In this document: in pieces, positions 1 through 12,445 of the stretch | Layout: each line of letters begins with the position of its first letter | Numbering within the stretch: position 1 is the stretch's first letter | Assembly (NCBI GenBank): GCA_012845835.1 | Contig: JABAKD010000016.1 | Location: 2,846,359-2,910,358 of the forward strand | Source: Undaria pinnatifida | Lineage: Eukaryota > Sar > Phaeophyceae > Laminariales > Alariaceae | Length of the DNA stretch: 64,000 bases | Reading direction: 5' to 3' | The notes under the pieces: generated by a model | The model's database searches: none | What the model was told of the DNA's origin: nothing | What the model saw: the letters and a program-made list of their open reading frames with translations, nothing else | Position numbers and translations under genes: made by a program

Positions 1-7
1 TGCACTA

Positions 8-30
8 GGGGGGACTCGAACTCACGAAAC
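8..30 (-). other. tRNA-like T-arm (B-box) fragment
   Basis: Read on the minus strand this stretch contains GTGAGTTCGAGTCC, which fits a Pol III B-box or tRNA T-loop. The rest of a tRNA cloverleaf cannot be folded around it: the T stem does not pair and no matching acceptor strand lies about 72 nt away. It may be the tail of a tRNA-derived SINE or chance. Confidence 0.25.
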
Positions 31-358
31 TGATCTATTATACCAGGCTCGAGGATAATGGTACGCCACCGAGGCGACCTGTCTGTGACATATCGCATCA
101 TCCACCAGCTGCTGTACACAATGGCATAATACATCGCATTTTTAATAGGAGTTGTTCCTGAACAACCCCGCGGTTGAAATTTGAAATGGAATCGAATTCA
201 TACAGCAAAAAGTCTGCTAATAACAACGTAAAAAAAAAGAAACGTTTTACCCATGTTCGATGATGTCATGGCCGAAAAAAAATATTAAGTCAAAGCAAGT
301 CAAAGTAATTTTGTCAACTTGTAGAATCCAGTGTTTGTTGCGTGTAGCCACAACTACC

Positions 359-1850
359 TCGCTAGCAGCGTGGGGTGGACACAGCCCACGCTGGTGGTGC
401 GAAGCCCGCCCGCGGCGCGCTCTCTCGCCATCGCGGGGGGGTGGCAAGTGTTTCGAACTCGAGTGGTATTTTACAACAAACGGTTTGTCCGCGTAATTCA
501 GAATTTACACGGCATTTACTTGTTAATAGAGGCACGACAACAAAAGCACCACTATTGCTGTTTGTACGGCTCCCGAAAATGACTCGGGTCGTTACTGGGC
601 GGACAGCCTCCGAATTCAGTCCATTTTTTCGCTAGCAGCGTGTGGCGGGCAAAGCCCACCCCGGCGGGGCGGTGGCCGCCCGCGGCGCGCTCTCTCGCCA
701 TCGCGGGGGGGTGGCAAGTGTTTCGAACTCGAGTGGTATTTTACAACAAACGGTTTGTCCGCGTAATTCAGAATTTATACGGCATTTACTTGTTAATAGA
801 GGCATGACAACAGAAGCACTGCTGTTTGTACGGCTCTCGAAAATGTATCAAGATTTCAACAGCCTCGTTACTGGGCAGGCGGCCACCGATTGAGCCCGTT
901 TTTTCGCTAGCAGCTTGGGGGGAGCACTGTACACGCTGGCGATGCGTTGCCGGCCCGATGCGCGCCCTCTAGCGCGCGCTTCGGGGAGGCAAGTATTTCG
1001 CTCTGGACTGACAATCTGCAAATAGCGGTTTGTCCGCGGAATTCGGGATTCATACGGCATTTACTTGTTAATAGAGGCATGACAACAGAAGCACTGCTGT
1101 TTGTACGGCTCTCGAAATTGTATCGAGATTTCAACAGCCTCGTTACTGGGCAGGCGGCCACCGATTGAGCCCGTTTTTTCGCTAGCAGCTAGGGGGGAGC
1201 ACTGTACACGCTGGCGATGCGTTGCCGGCCCGCTGCGCGCCCTCTAGCGCGCGCTCGCGGGTGGCAAGTATTTCGCTCTGGACTGACAATCTGCAAATAG
1301 CGGTTTGTCCGCCGAATTCGGAGTTCATCCCACATAATTAGAGGCCCCAGGAGACAAATACTCGTGTGGGCGACTCCGTAAATATCTACAGTTCTTTAAC
1401 ACGCTCGTATTCCGGCAGGCGGCCACCGATTGAGCCCGTTTGTTCGCTAGCAGCTTGGGGGGAGCACTGTACACGCTGGCGATGCGTTGCCGGCCCGCTG
1501 CGCGCCCTCTAGCGCGCGCTCGCGGGTGGAAAGTATTTCGCTCTGGACTGACAATCTGCAAATAGCGATTGGTCCGCCGGATTCGGGATTCATACGGCAT
1601 TTACTTGTTAATAGAGGCATGACAACAGAAGCACTGCTGTTTGTACGGCTCTCGAAATTGTATCGAGATTTCAACAGCCTCGTTACTGGGCAGGCGGCCA
1701 CCGATTGAGCCCGTTTTTTCGCTAGCAGCTAGGGGGGAGCACTGTACACGCTGGCGATGCGTTGCCGGCCCGCTGCGCACCCTCTAGCGCGCGCGGGGGG
1801 GCGACAAGTATTTCGATCTGGAGTGACAATCTGCAAAAAATACTTTTAGG
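359..1850. repeat. Tandem satellite, about 270-bp unit, six copies
   Basis: The start motif GCTAGCAGC recurs at 361, 631, 906, 1181, 1446 and 1721, giving periods of 265 to 275 bp. Each unit holds a GC-rich head (CGCGCCCTCTAGCGCGCGC type) and an AT-richer tail (CGGCATTTACTTGTTAATAGAGG). Units from 906 and 1446 are nearly identical, whereas the first two form a different subtype. The last unit is cut off near 1850. No coding function is supported; the short open frames here are repeat artefacts. Confidence 0.85.
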
Positions 1851-1949
1851 GAGGAAATCGGAATTTATAAGACAAAATGGTTGAGAAAACAGTCGCGGCC
1901 AATAGCCCGCCGATTGGAAAACGACCTTGTTGCAGGTTGTCTATACCCA

Positions 1950-2616
<667 letters not shown>

Positions 2617-3040
2617 GACTTACCAGGGTATGCAATTATTACTGCCCGCAAGCACCCTTCCACAACGCCAAGCAAGGAAGTCACCAAGGGTTAAGGCCTC
2701 GCTGTGGTCTGCCAGTGGATTTGCCAGGGGGTACATGTCTCTCATTGGCATTTTCCACAACGAACGGGCTGCATGGTTACCCCAGGCGAAAAAATACCGA
2801 GTCCTTTTTTCCCTTCCCTGTCTATTCACGGTGGCATCACGGCGAGCTAGGCGAACGTATTTCCACGCACATGTACAATACGTGCGAGCGACCGCGTATT
2901 ATTATGTTTTTAAGGCTTACCCTGGGTTGGGTAATCGATTGATGTTTTACACCCCGGTAGCTCAGAATGAACCAAGGCTACGGCGTTGTAGTATCATATG
3001 ATACCCACCCCCATTTCCACTATCAATAGAGCGTTTGAGC
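2617..3040. other. Unassigned spacer
   Basis: Between the ACT tract and the 31-bp direct repeats I see no recognisable domain, terminal repeat or RNA gene. Confidence 0.5.
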
Positions 3041-3044
3041 CACT

Positions 3045-3135
3045 CGCACGAGTGACTCTACCTCACGAAAAAAATCGCACGAGTGACTCTACCTCACGAA
3101 CAAAATCGCACGAGTGACTCTACCTCAACGAACGA
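3045..3135. repeat. 31-bp direct repeat, three copies
   Basis: The core CGCACGAGTGACTCTACCTC starts at 3045, 3076 and 3107, an exact 31-bp period. A related copy occurs at about 33142. It seems to mark one edge of a dispersed repeat whose other edge carries a CACTCGCGCGAGTG palindrome (3261 and 33670). Confidence 0.8.
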
Positions 3136-3335
3136 AAAAAAGTACTTTCTTGTAGTAGTAGGCGATTTTGTTTTTGGCGCAGGGAAGCCTTACCGTTCCA
3201 TTGCGGGTTCTTGTATCCCCAAATAAAACAGCACGGTACAAGAACGAACAGGGGGGTCACTCGCGCGAGTGGCCCAGAGCCACTGCAACCCCCCCCCCAA
3301 AAAATTACCCCCCCGATAGTAGCCGCGGTCGAGTC

Positions 3336-3587
3336 GTTCTACGGCAGTACTCCCTCCGACTTTTCTTTAACGAAATCGCCGGTTTTGAAATCAGCCCCCG
3401 GCCTTATCTCCTGAAATACGATGCTCCTTGCCACCCCGACGTCATCGTTCTCGATAGTTTTATGCGACCCCTGAAAATACACGAGGGTATATTTTTCATA
3501 ATCGGCCTTGCTCGTGTCGTGCAGCCATGAAACGTTCGTTAAAGAAAAACGCTGGGTTTTTTCCGGGGGGGGGGGCTATCGTAGAAT
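3336..3587. mobile_element. MITE, TIR family ATTCTACGAT (older copy)
   Basis: This 252-bp block is homologous along its length to the element at 22832-23076. Both share AACGAAATCGCC..GTTTTGAAA, a middle with CTCCTGAAATACG, and an end running from a G-tract into ATCGTAGAAT. The right terminus is intact (CTATCGTAGAAT). The left one has diverged to GTTCTACGG. It has no coding capacity. Target duplication is not clear for this copy. Confidence 0.7.
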
Positions 3588-4062
3588 CAATCGGTCTGTG
3601 ATAGGTACAATATAACAGCGTCGCATTTGGCGTCGACGAGGTCATGGGTTCGAGTGCCGCTTGGCTCAAACGTTTATGTTAGTTAGAAATCGAACCTATG
3701 GGGTTACTATTCTGTGACTGCAGTAGAGTGGCCCAGCAGGTTAGGTTTCAAACCAACAAAACATACCTGGAACACTTTTTCGAACTTCGTCGAGTCTCGC
3801 CAGCTTAACATGGATGCCCAAGGACATCCCATCAACATGGACTTTTGAGCCCCTTTTTTTTGCAACGCAGAAAAAAAAAAAAAACTTTCATCATGCCGGG
3901 AGTGTCGAACCCACGAAGAATGGCATGCTCAGAAACGAACGTTTTCTTTTACAGGAACATTTGTTTGCGTTTGTTTTGCCCTTTAAACACGACTGTCCTT
4001 GGCTCCACAGGAATAAGAACGAAATTAGGGTAAAAGCATGTACGATATAGGTCGTAGCACTT

Positions 4063-4370
4063 GAGCCATCCGACGGTAAGGGTTGCAGTTGTTGGATTAA
4101 CTAATGATGTAGCCATCCCACGGTAGGGGTTGCAGCTGAAAGTCCCTGAGCTCTCCTCACACGAGGAACTCAATATCTCACCCGATACTACATGAATTCG
4201 AAGGCATTCGTTCGCGCAACCCGACCAAGCGCCTACGCCTTAGTCCAAAAATATAATGTACTCGTGAAATTACTTCATTGACCGGCCGTTCCTCTCACAC
4301 GAGGAACTCAATCGCCCAGGGACTTTTTCGCGCAATCCTACAACTGCAACCCCTACCGTGGGATGGCTCA
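4063..4370. mobile_element. MITE with CCATCCCACGGTAGGGG inverted ends (hAT-like)
   Basis: The sequence AGCCATCCCACGGTAGGGGT at 4111 is matched by its reverse complement ending at 4368. An outer, slightly diverged left copy (GAGCCATCCGACGGTAAGGG) starts at 4063, so the left end looks duplicated. The interior shares the blocks CACACGAGGAACTCAAT and CAGGGACTTTTT with the copy at 20135-20387, which has an 8-bp target duplication. It is non-coding. Confidence 0.75.
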
Positions 4371-4483
4371 CTTTCCGTCCGAAATAGCTTCAGAGTGACG
4401 GGACTCCTTATTAATTATCAACAAAATTCGTCGGAAATGGGTTTTTATTTTTTTTGGATGATTCGTGTTGCATACTTATGACC

Positions 4484-4920
4484 GTGCGATTTTCCATCCT
4501 GTGGCAGTTGTTACTGTTGACGCTTTTGCTACGATGGAGGCACACCCTTTTTTTGTTGGCTATTTTGTCTCTGAATGACCCGGCTTCTTTACCCAAAATA
4601 GTCGGGGAAAAAATTAAATAATACCCTGGCAGACCCTTTTTTTTGCAATGATTATCGTTATATATACACCTAGGCCATGGGATTTTTCATCCGGTGGTGG
4701 CAGCTTCTTATTTTTTCTTGAAATCAGTTTTTGGGTTTTTGGGAGGGACATGTCTTGAGCCCCCAAATTGAGGAAACCTCAGGAAAAAAGTGGTGCACCT
4801 CCGTCGTAGCAGTTTTTTTTTTTTTTTCCAAATCAGTTTTTCGGTTAAGAAGGACATGTCTTAACCTCCTGAAGTGAGGGACCTCACAAAAAAAAAACGG
4901 TGCACCTCGATCGTCGCACG
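4484..4920 (+). repeat. Dispersed T-rich repeat, about three partial copies
   Basis: Related blocks (GATTTTTCATCC..GTGGCAGC, then AAATCAGTTTTT..GGACATGTCTT..GTGGTGCACCTC) occur in tandem here. A further copy lies in inverse orientation at about 32840-33000. No terminal inverted repeat or coding frame is evident, so the class is unknown. Confidence 0.55.
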
Positions 4921-5405
4921 CGTAATGTGTGGCAGAATTATTCATCAACTAGCTCAGGAGGTGACACCTCCGCATTCACCAGCAGCAGCAGCGGCGGCAG
5001 CAGCAGCAGCAGTCAGCCTTCTTCGGATAACTCGATCCTCAGGAGCCCGCACAGCCAAACATGGTCCGCAGAAGCCACAGCCGCTTTATTTTACCCGTCG
5101 ATACACAAAAATCTAGTAATAACTCACCACCTTCTACGATGTCCCTCTTTGGGGGTTGTCAAGAGCTGTTAGAGGTATGCACCGTAACCACTGAGTGAGC
5201 TACAGTCGGCGTTGGCTGTGGGTCAGTGGGTTTAGTGCACATTGAACATGAAAACACAATCCGAGGCCCGCCGGGTTGTTAAAGCCTGAACCTCGGATAT
5301 ACCCAAGGGTCGCAGTCCCGTCAGACAGCACTGACTGGCTTTTGGCTCGGTGGTCATGGGGTATATCTAACATCGGTCTTCCAAAATGGGTAGTTATTTA
5401 ATGAC

Positions 5406-5520
5406 TTGGGTGGGCCCATACCTGCCAGCTGGAATGTCAGTTTGAGTGGCCTCCCGCCTTCTACCTCCGACTTCCGGAATTTTCGCGCGCGTAGGCTACA
5501 TGCATGGGTTGACCATCTCC
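5406..5520 (+). pseudogene. Possible gypsy polyprotein linker fragment
   Basis: The plus frame reads GLPPSTSDFRNFRARRLH. This resembles the linker expected between RNase H and integrase in the gypsy family found elsewhere in this window (minus-strand copy, about 26.6-26.8 kb). The match is short and based on pattern only; the flanks (4920-6780) are otherwise unassigned. Confidence 0.25.
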
Positions 5521-6782
5521 ACGCTCGGTACTGCGAATTCACCGATGGTGCGCCCCTCAACCACCCCCACACAGCTCCTGCCGTCCTCCCACGAGATATG
5601 ATCCTATTCCTCGGGGGCCAACTCATGTGAAGACGGCAGTATCGTCATTTCCGGTTCAATACACCCCCCTTATGAAAACGTTCATACAAGCAGAAGGCAT
5701 TCATTCACTGTTACATGATTAATATTATGGTTGCGCTCCGAGCAAAGTAGCGAAGATGCCGTTTTCCGACAGAAACCGAGTACACTCCCGTGAAGCAATA
5801 GTTCCTCTCCTTTGACTTTCTCCGCCAACAATTTTCCGAGTTTCCTCTTGCCCATATATAAAAAATATATTTCTTATCTCTATAACTTATCCTGTTTCTC
5901 ATCAAACGTTCCATCTCCAGGTAGCCGCAGTATTCTGGCGTCTTCCTCTCTCCGCCTGCATGCGTCGCACATTCGAGGAGACGATCAGGGGCATGGGCAA
6001 TGCCGACGTCGGTCCAAACGCTTATCCCCCCAGATAAATCACCCCTCTTTTCCCTGTTTCGCGACAAGGTCGCAATGGAATCCTCTGTGCCCACGACATA
6101 ACCTGGCCGACGTTGGTTTGGGGCAAGGTTCCTCCTGCACCCGCCGCTCCGGTCATTCTATACTCCCCTGTGGTACTGCTTCGAACCAAACTTACAGCCA
6201 ACCCCTCCGTCATTCGACCACCATTTTCAGGCACAGCTGCGTTAGGTGATAGGTACTCCTGCTCCCCTTACCCCTGCCGCCGCCGCGGTTGTGAAAAAAA
6301 AAAAACGACTTGAGGACGAAGGCTGCGGCAGGGGAAGCACGTTTCGTACCTTCCATTCCAGTGACTTAAGGGCCACTCGTGTGAGTGGCTAGCGTTGAAA
6401 GTGTCAAACCGCGGTCTCTTGTTTCGCATAATGCACCGCAGTTACCGGAGTGGTTGCTAGGCTGCGATGAATGGAAAAGAGGGGTAGTAGGGCCACGAGG
6501 TCCTGGACGCACATCTACTCCGTAGCGTTCGTAGATTTGTTGGTTGTTGGATACATTTTTTTGCGCTTTTACTTTCCATGGTCTGGACTTTCGGTTATTT
6601 CGTCATCCTTTCTACTGTTGACAATATTAATACCACTGCACATTGTCCGATGGCAAGTTAAATACTCATATTCGAAATGGGGGTAAGGCCAGGGGGACAT
6701 GGCTTTGTTCTGAGATTTTCTTCCCCCTGCCCTCACTGTCCTTTCGCCCTTTTAACTCAGAAGGACGCGCAACGAACTTTGG

Positions 6783-8458
6783 TCCTTGGGGGTGGCAGGG
6801 GGATCTGAGCTACTTCTGATGCACGATAGATATGTGAATCATCCGCCGGTTGACGGGCGTGGAGTTTAGCGAATTTGACGGAGGCGCGGATTCGTCACGG
6901 GCTCGACGGGCCGTGTCAGGCGTTGTTGTTGTACCGGAGTCGTGGCGGCTGTAGCGAGATACACGTGGCGTAGCATGCACGAAGATAAACGTGGACCGGC
7001 TTGCTCAACAGTCTAATTCAAGAACGGTTCTCGGGCGGGCGAACCCTTTAAGACACGCCTGAGAATGTCCACGACTTGGCCTGCCCCCCCGACATAAATT
7101 TGATAGGAAAATAAGTAAAACACTTATCGCTTGGAAAAATCTGCCGCTGGAGGAATTCCCTTTCCCCTCTCACCCTCACCCCCCGCCGCCCATACATGTA
7201 TAGACATACTCATAAGTACATGTTATTATTGGCCGTTAGTATGGACATAGCTACGAATATGTTTGTGTCGCTGAACATAGACGTTTTTACAATATGTTCT
7301 GGTCGCTAAGCCTTTAGAAGGGCCACCGCCAAGAGGCCGGCGTCAGTTCACACTGCAGCTACCCAACGACCACAATTCGAAAGTCACATGCGCGGTGCAG
7401 CTCCACCCGACAGGAGTCTTCGAGGGCGCCGCTTGGAAGCCTAAAAGCTACCAAGTTCGCCCGCAAGGCCATGCAGACCCTTGGGTCAATTGTAACTGCT
7501 GTGGCCCATTGGACTGGCGAAGAAAACCCTGCATAGCACGCCGGCAGGGGCGGCGACCCGAGGCGTGGGCGATGCCACACACGTGCGATCGAATCTTGCT
7601 CTAACCATCCACGGGTGATTTTGCGGGGCTTTCCCATTGACAAGGACAGAATGGAGGACAGAATGGTCGAGCCGACGCTCGACGATGCCGAGCACGGGGG
7701 CGGGTTGTCCGATGCAAAAAGCTAGACGCACGCCGGCGACCACGGGCAAAAAAATCTGCCTTCGAACCGGACATGCTCTTACAGTCGCGACTAAAAGCAA
7801 TGCAGTGGCACAGGCATCGATTCCACGTTAAGACAATGCGTCGCATACGAGTAACGTCTAGAGAGTGCCATTGCCCTTGCTTACCGACGTTGAGTCTGAC
7901 TCGTAACAAGCTCCGAAGGATCGAGGTTGAGCGGGTGCGCCCGAGGGGCAAAGGAACCAAAGAATTAGAGCTGTAGAGACCACAAAAAATAGAGCACATG
8001 GGTTCGGGCGACCAGAAAAAAAAACCCTGAGACCAAGACGGCAAGTCTATAGAGTATGAGCGGCAGGCAGGAGGCGGGGGTGGGAGGGGTGCGGGAGATC
8101 CTCCAGCGACAATTTTTCGCCAACGGTAAGCGTTTTGCCTAACAATACTGCGGCGGGCCTAGCCAACTCGTGCACATTCGCAGAAATGTCTAAAAGGGCT
8201 CGCCCGCCCGAGAACTGCTCTTGAATTGGACTGTTGAGCTAGCCGGTCCACACTCGCCTTCGTGCATACTACCCCGCGTGCATCTCGTTACAGCCGTCAC
8301 GACTCCAGTGGAACGACAACGATCGACACGGCCCGTCGAGCCCGTGATGATTCCATGCCTTCGCCAAATCCGCTACATTCCATGCCCACCATACGGCGGA
8401 TGATGCACACCTCTCTCGTGCAGCAAAAAGTAGCTCGGAGCCCCCTGCCTCCCCAGGC
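6783..8458. mobile_element. Element with ~310-bp terminal inverted repeats
   Basis: The block 6783-7090 is matched in reverse complement by about 8130-8458. Clear anchors are CACGGGCTCGACGGGCCGTG, GTGGACCGGCT and CAGTTCTCGGGCGGGCGA or their slightly changed partners. The internal 1 kb (7100-8130) shows no transposase that I can recognise. Long inverted repeats with a short unique centre are typical of non-autonomous Mutator-like or foldback elements (established pattern). The family call is inference because I could not fix a target duplication. Confidence 0.75.
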
Positions 8459-8564
8459 TGTCGGCTAACAGGCGCAGTACCCGCACCTTTCGTTTACTAT
8501 GCTTGTCAGCAGGGAACGGAGACGGCGGATCTATCTCTTGAAAGGTCGGCGTTTCAGCGCTCCC

Positions 8565-9610
8565 TCACGGCTACGCTGCACGCTTCCCACGTTTCGCTGA
8601 CTTGCAATGTATCTGTTGGATTGGGCTTGCCACATTTGCCGGCGGCTCAGTTTCCCCAGAGGGCTACGCTGCACGCCCCTACTTTGGCTACATTCGTCGA
8701 TATCTCTCACCAGGGCACCGTGAACTCGGAACATTGTCAAGAGTAAGCATTCCAGTGATTCCGGAGGACTCGTGCGCTGCACCCCCCCCGCTATTCGCTA
8801 GCTTGTGAGAGAGTGCCAAGACCAGGACCCATGGAATTGGACATTTTGCGCGCTATACCGTCGGCCCAGTGTCCCCGGACGGCCACGTTGCGCACTCCTA
8901 TTTTCGCGACATTGCGAAAACTCCTCGCAGAAGGAAACCGTGTCACTCGACCTCTATCATGCGTCGGCGTTTCAGCGCCCCCGGAGGGCTACGCTGCACG
9001 CCCTCCGCCTTTCACGCTTGCTTGCAGTAGTTGCAATAGCACTCATCCCACGGTAGGGATTTGTTGCACTTTTCCGGCTGACTACTGTTTATGGCCAGTT
9101 GAGCTCTTCAAGTGTGGCACTATCGATTAGTTTGACCATTTTTACGAGTACAATGGTTGTTTTTTCAGATAGCGCACACAACTGTTGGCCGGGTTGCGCC
9201 AACAATGAATGCCTTCGAAGTCATGGTTCGGGTGATGTTGATATCGAGCTAGCTCCTCATGGTAGGAGACCAGAAAATCCTCAGAATCTGCTGCGCCCCC
9301 TAGCGTGTGATGACTCATGGCTCGTCCGGGCCGGGATCCGCGGGGTTCGGATTTTGCCTCATTTGCGCTTGCTCAGTTTCTACAGAGGGCTACCCTGCAC
9401 GCTCCCGGGCATATTTTCGATTTTCGCCTACTTGCGGCAACGCCTCGCAGCATAAAACCGTGGGGTCGGACCTCTGTCAAGAGTCGGTGTTTCAGCGTCT
9501 CCGGAGAGCTACGCTGCACGCCCCCTGCTGTTCGCATCTTGCGATAGCGTTTCGAGGCCTGGATCCGTGGGATCAGACAAGCTTTATTCGCCTGCGGCCC
9601 AGTGTCCCCA
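8565..9610. repeat. Degenerate satellite, GGGCTACGCTGCACGCCC motif (left block)
   Basis: The motif CTACGCTGCACG or close variants recur near 8572, 8662, 8776, 8880, 8988, 9387 and 9508. Between them lie TTGCGGCAACGCCTCGCAGC, GAGTCGGCGTTTCAGCG and GGGATCCGTGGGATCGGATT. The same order of blocks appears at 18050-19200. A stray CATCCCACGGTAGGG (about 9049) resembles the hAT-like MITE terminus. Confidence 0.75.
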
Positions 9611-9639
9611 GTGTTGTGAGATTGCCCTGGGCACCGTTG

Positions 9640-10560
9640 TGGGGGGGCCTGCTACGGGCGGTGGGGCCCAATCCACCGCTACGGTCGCGGAGGCATTGAA
9701 GTATTTGGGCGCTCCCCCCTCCGCCGCGGGAGCCCCTCAGGTCAGGGTCCACCCGCCGCTGTGGCCGCGGGCACCAAACTCTTTTTTGGCGATCCTGCCG
9801 CATCAGGCGCCGGAGACAACACTATTGCTCCCGTTGTGGCAGACGGATCGCTTGGGTAATTCAAACGCAAAAGCGACTCCGCGCATGGCAGCGTAGAGTG
9901 CTTGTTGACGGAACCCCACGAGCTGTTTCCGGCGGACCAGGCGGCGGAAGTTGTGGAGGCTGCAACCACCGTGCTCCGTCACCTGCGGGAGCATCTTTTG
10001 TCGATCCGCCCCGCGACGAATCGGACTGGTTCCGCGTCGCACCTGTCGCAGAAGATCACGGTCGCCGTGAACGCTCTCTGTGACTCGCTTCAGCACGCCC
10101 ACGCGGCCGCGATAGTCACCGTGCTCTGGTCGACCTCGTAGGTCTATGACGCACAGCTACGCGCGGAAAGGGCCCACGATCGCTCTCGCGACGGCGGTGG
10201 CAGCGGTGGCGATGGCCGCGTCGTCGTAGAGGAATTGGCGGTGACGACCACGACCGACGCCGAGGCGGCGAGGACCGCGACCGCCGCGGGGGTGGTTCCG
10301 GGAGGAACAACCGTGGTGACTCCAGCCATAGCGGGGGTGGTGGTGGCACCGTGGGTCGCACGGGAACGACGCACCGCGGCAAGGGAGGGGGGAACAGCAG
10401 ATGTCCTGGGAAATTCGGACCGCCAGCATTCGGGGAGACATCTGAAATCTCCACCTCGGGCCCACCCTCCGACTCTTTCGGAAGGAGAGGGCATTGGTGC
10501 GCCTCCCCGGACGTCAAAATGGTGCTGCCTTCTAAGAATCAAGTTCCGTCTGTTCTCGGT
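9640..10560 (+). pseudogene. Gag-like region of gypsy element (plus copy)
   Basis: An alpha-helical stretch (AAEVVEAATTVL, SQKITVAVNALCDSL) is followed by an Arg/Gly-rich region (RSRDGGGSGGDGR). The order, helical then RGG-rich, parallels the minus-strand copy (31.1-31.9 kb), in which EFSSELATAVVKTASALL precedes a Gly-rich tail. Frames change at least twice. I cannot see a complete CCHC knuckle here. The gag role is inferred from position and composition. Confidence 0.4.
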
Positions 10561-12440
10561 GTAGCCTCTTCCACGGATAGTTATAACAACTGACGCTTTC
10601 TGATAACCGCATAGCGCAGCCGTTGCATTCCGCTCTCGCCCGTGATCGGCAGGCCTCTGTAGACGCCATCGCCGCCGCCTAGATCGAAGCCGATCATATA
10701 GCCATTGTTAAGGTTGCTTACGTCAATACCGATACGCGCAAGGTCGAGCGCATCACATTTTGCCCCCCACGAACCCCAATCAAGCTCTCGATTTCCAGTA
10801 ACTTAAGCGCTCGGTCAAACAAGCCCAAACCGACATCCTGATGGTTTGCGATAAGCGTCGCAGCCAAGACGGCTTATAAACAGTGGTTTGGATCTCCGGG
10901 TAGGAACGCCCCCTTCGCAAAGCTTTTGGGAGTGCTATCGCCCCTGTTAAACCGTCAACCCCCACCCTCACCACCGTCAGTGATAATGTTTTTGGCCAGA
11001 TCTCACGCGCTCTTGGCCGGGGAGATTCAGGGCCGGCGGCTTTCGACCTTCTTCTCCAAGTGCTGAGCCGGCAATTTGACCACGGAAACGCGGCGTCTGC
11101 TCTTAGTGAGTTGAATGAATTTTGGTGTCCCACCCCTTGTGCAGCTTACTATCGTGCTTTCCCGATCGTAGTTTCGGGGGTGACAGGCAAGGAGCGAGCG
11201 GGCGTTGGCGGCGGGGTTGGGGTTGGCACTAGAGTTAGTCTGTTCGAGTGTAAATGAGCAGTTCCCGCAGCTCAGGTCTAGCCTGTGCATATATTTCACA
11301 AGATGCTCGTGTCCCATACCCGCCATCCGCCCAACGCCAACCAGCCTCGACAGCTGCACCCGAGCCCCGAACGTTGCCCATTGGTACCGGCAACCTTCCT
11401 CGGCTTTCCGATATAGCACCTTTTGGTACCTCGACGAGTTCTCATGCTTTTTCGCTCCCGGACGCCGCCGAAAAACGCCGCGCAATTTCCGTTTTTTCCT
11501 GTGGCACAGACTTAAGAATCATGTACCGGCCGCTGCTTGGGTTTAGCCCCGGCTGCAACTATACCCCGCGTCTTGCCCACGCGTGTTCCCACGTCTGCTG
11601 ACAATTCTTATAATGGCACCATTGCCGCGGCTGGAGCTCTTGCCCCGAGGGATACCCCCCTTCGCGCAACGCGTGCCCCGGGCTTTTTCCCCGCCGTGCC
11701 ACATTGACTCTTCCCTAGGGCGTCACCCCTCGCCTCGCTCCTACACATCCCGCTCCCCCTGGTTCCGACCGTACGACGACGATTGGTTAGAGGTGCGGAA
11801 TGGCCGGCACCGGAACCTCGGACCCCTTTTTTGCGTTCGTCTCGGCGTTTTCTCGCATGAGCGGCGGGTATTCTAGCCTGCTCCCTATCGCAGAGGATTC
11901 AGCGGGTTTAGCTACCCCGTCAACATTCTCAGGCGTAGGCACAGGGCAGGAACCACCTGCGGCGGGAACTAACGGGCCTCCCACCCGAAAGCCGTTTATT
12001 AATTCGTCTGAAGTGTCTACAGGCTCTATATCGTCTTGCGCGCCCACGTGCACCCTCTTGGGGCTTCCACGGTGTCTTAGGAACAGGAGCTCCCGACACT
12101 GCCCGTCTAACCCATGGTGACTCCATAACCTCCGTTCAACGTAACCGGATTGCTTACCCGCCGTCGCGCGGATAATCCGCTCCTCTCGCCAAGCTGAAGC
12201 AGTTCTGAGACCGCTGCTCTCGTTGACGTTTGGCCGACAAGCGCAGAGGGAGGCTATGCTGGCAATTTTTAGCCTACGTGCAATGACGACTCCCAGCCGG
12301 GCTGGGGACCCGTGGCCCGGCCCCGCGTCTCGCGCCGGCGACCCAGTGCCCCCGGAGGTCTGCACTGCGCACCCCTCCCATATCCTCCAACGGCTCGGTC
12401 CCCCGCACGCGAGTATTCCTCGGGAAACGTCGTGTTGTTT
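10560..12440 (+). pseudogene. Decayed gag to NADAR spacer of plus copy
   Basis: Only short broken frames are readable. One frame runs VKVAYVNTDTRKVERI, then SVIMFLARSHALLAGEIQ, with stops. By position this is the remainder of the gag-like region, but no family motif is secure. Confidence 0.3.
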
Positions 12441-12445
12441 TGGCG

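Noticed and set aside
3000-3135. CRISPR array from the 31-bp direct repeats
   Set aside because: The repeats are contiguous with no unique spacers, and the genome is eukaryotic.
10116-10542. Minus-strand frames of about 130 codons opposite the gag-like region
   Set aside because: They are Pro/Arg/Ser-rich shadows of a GC-rich plus-strand region.
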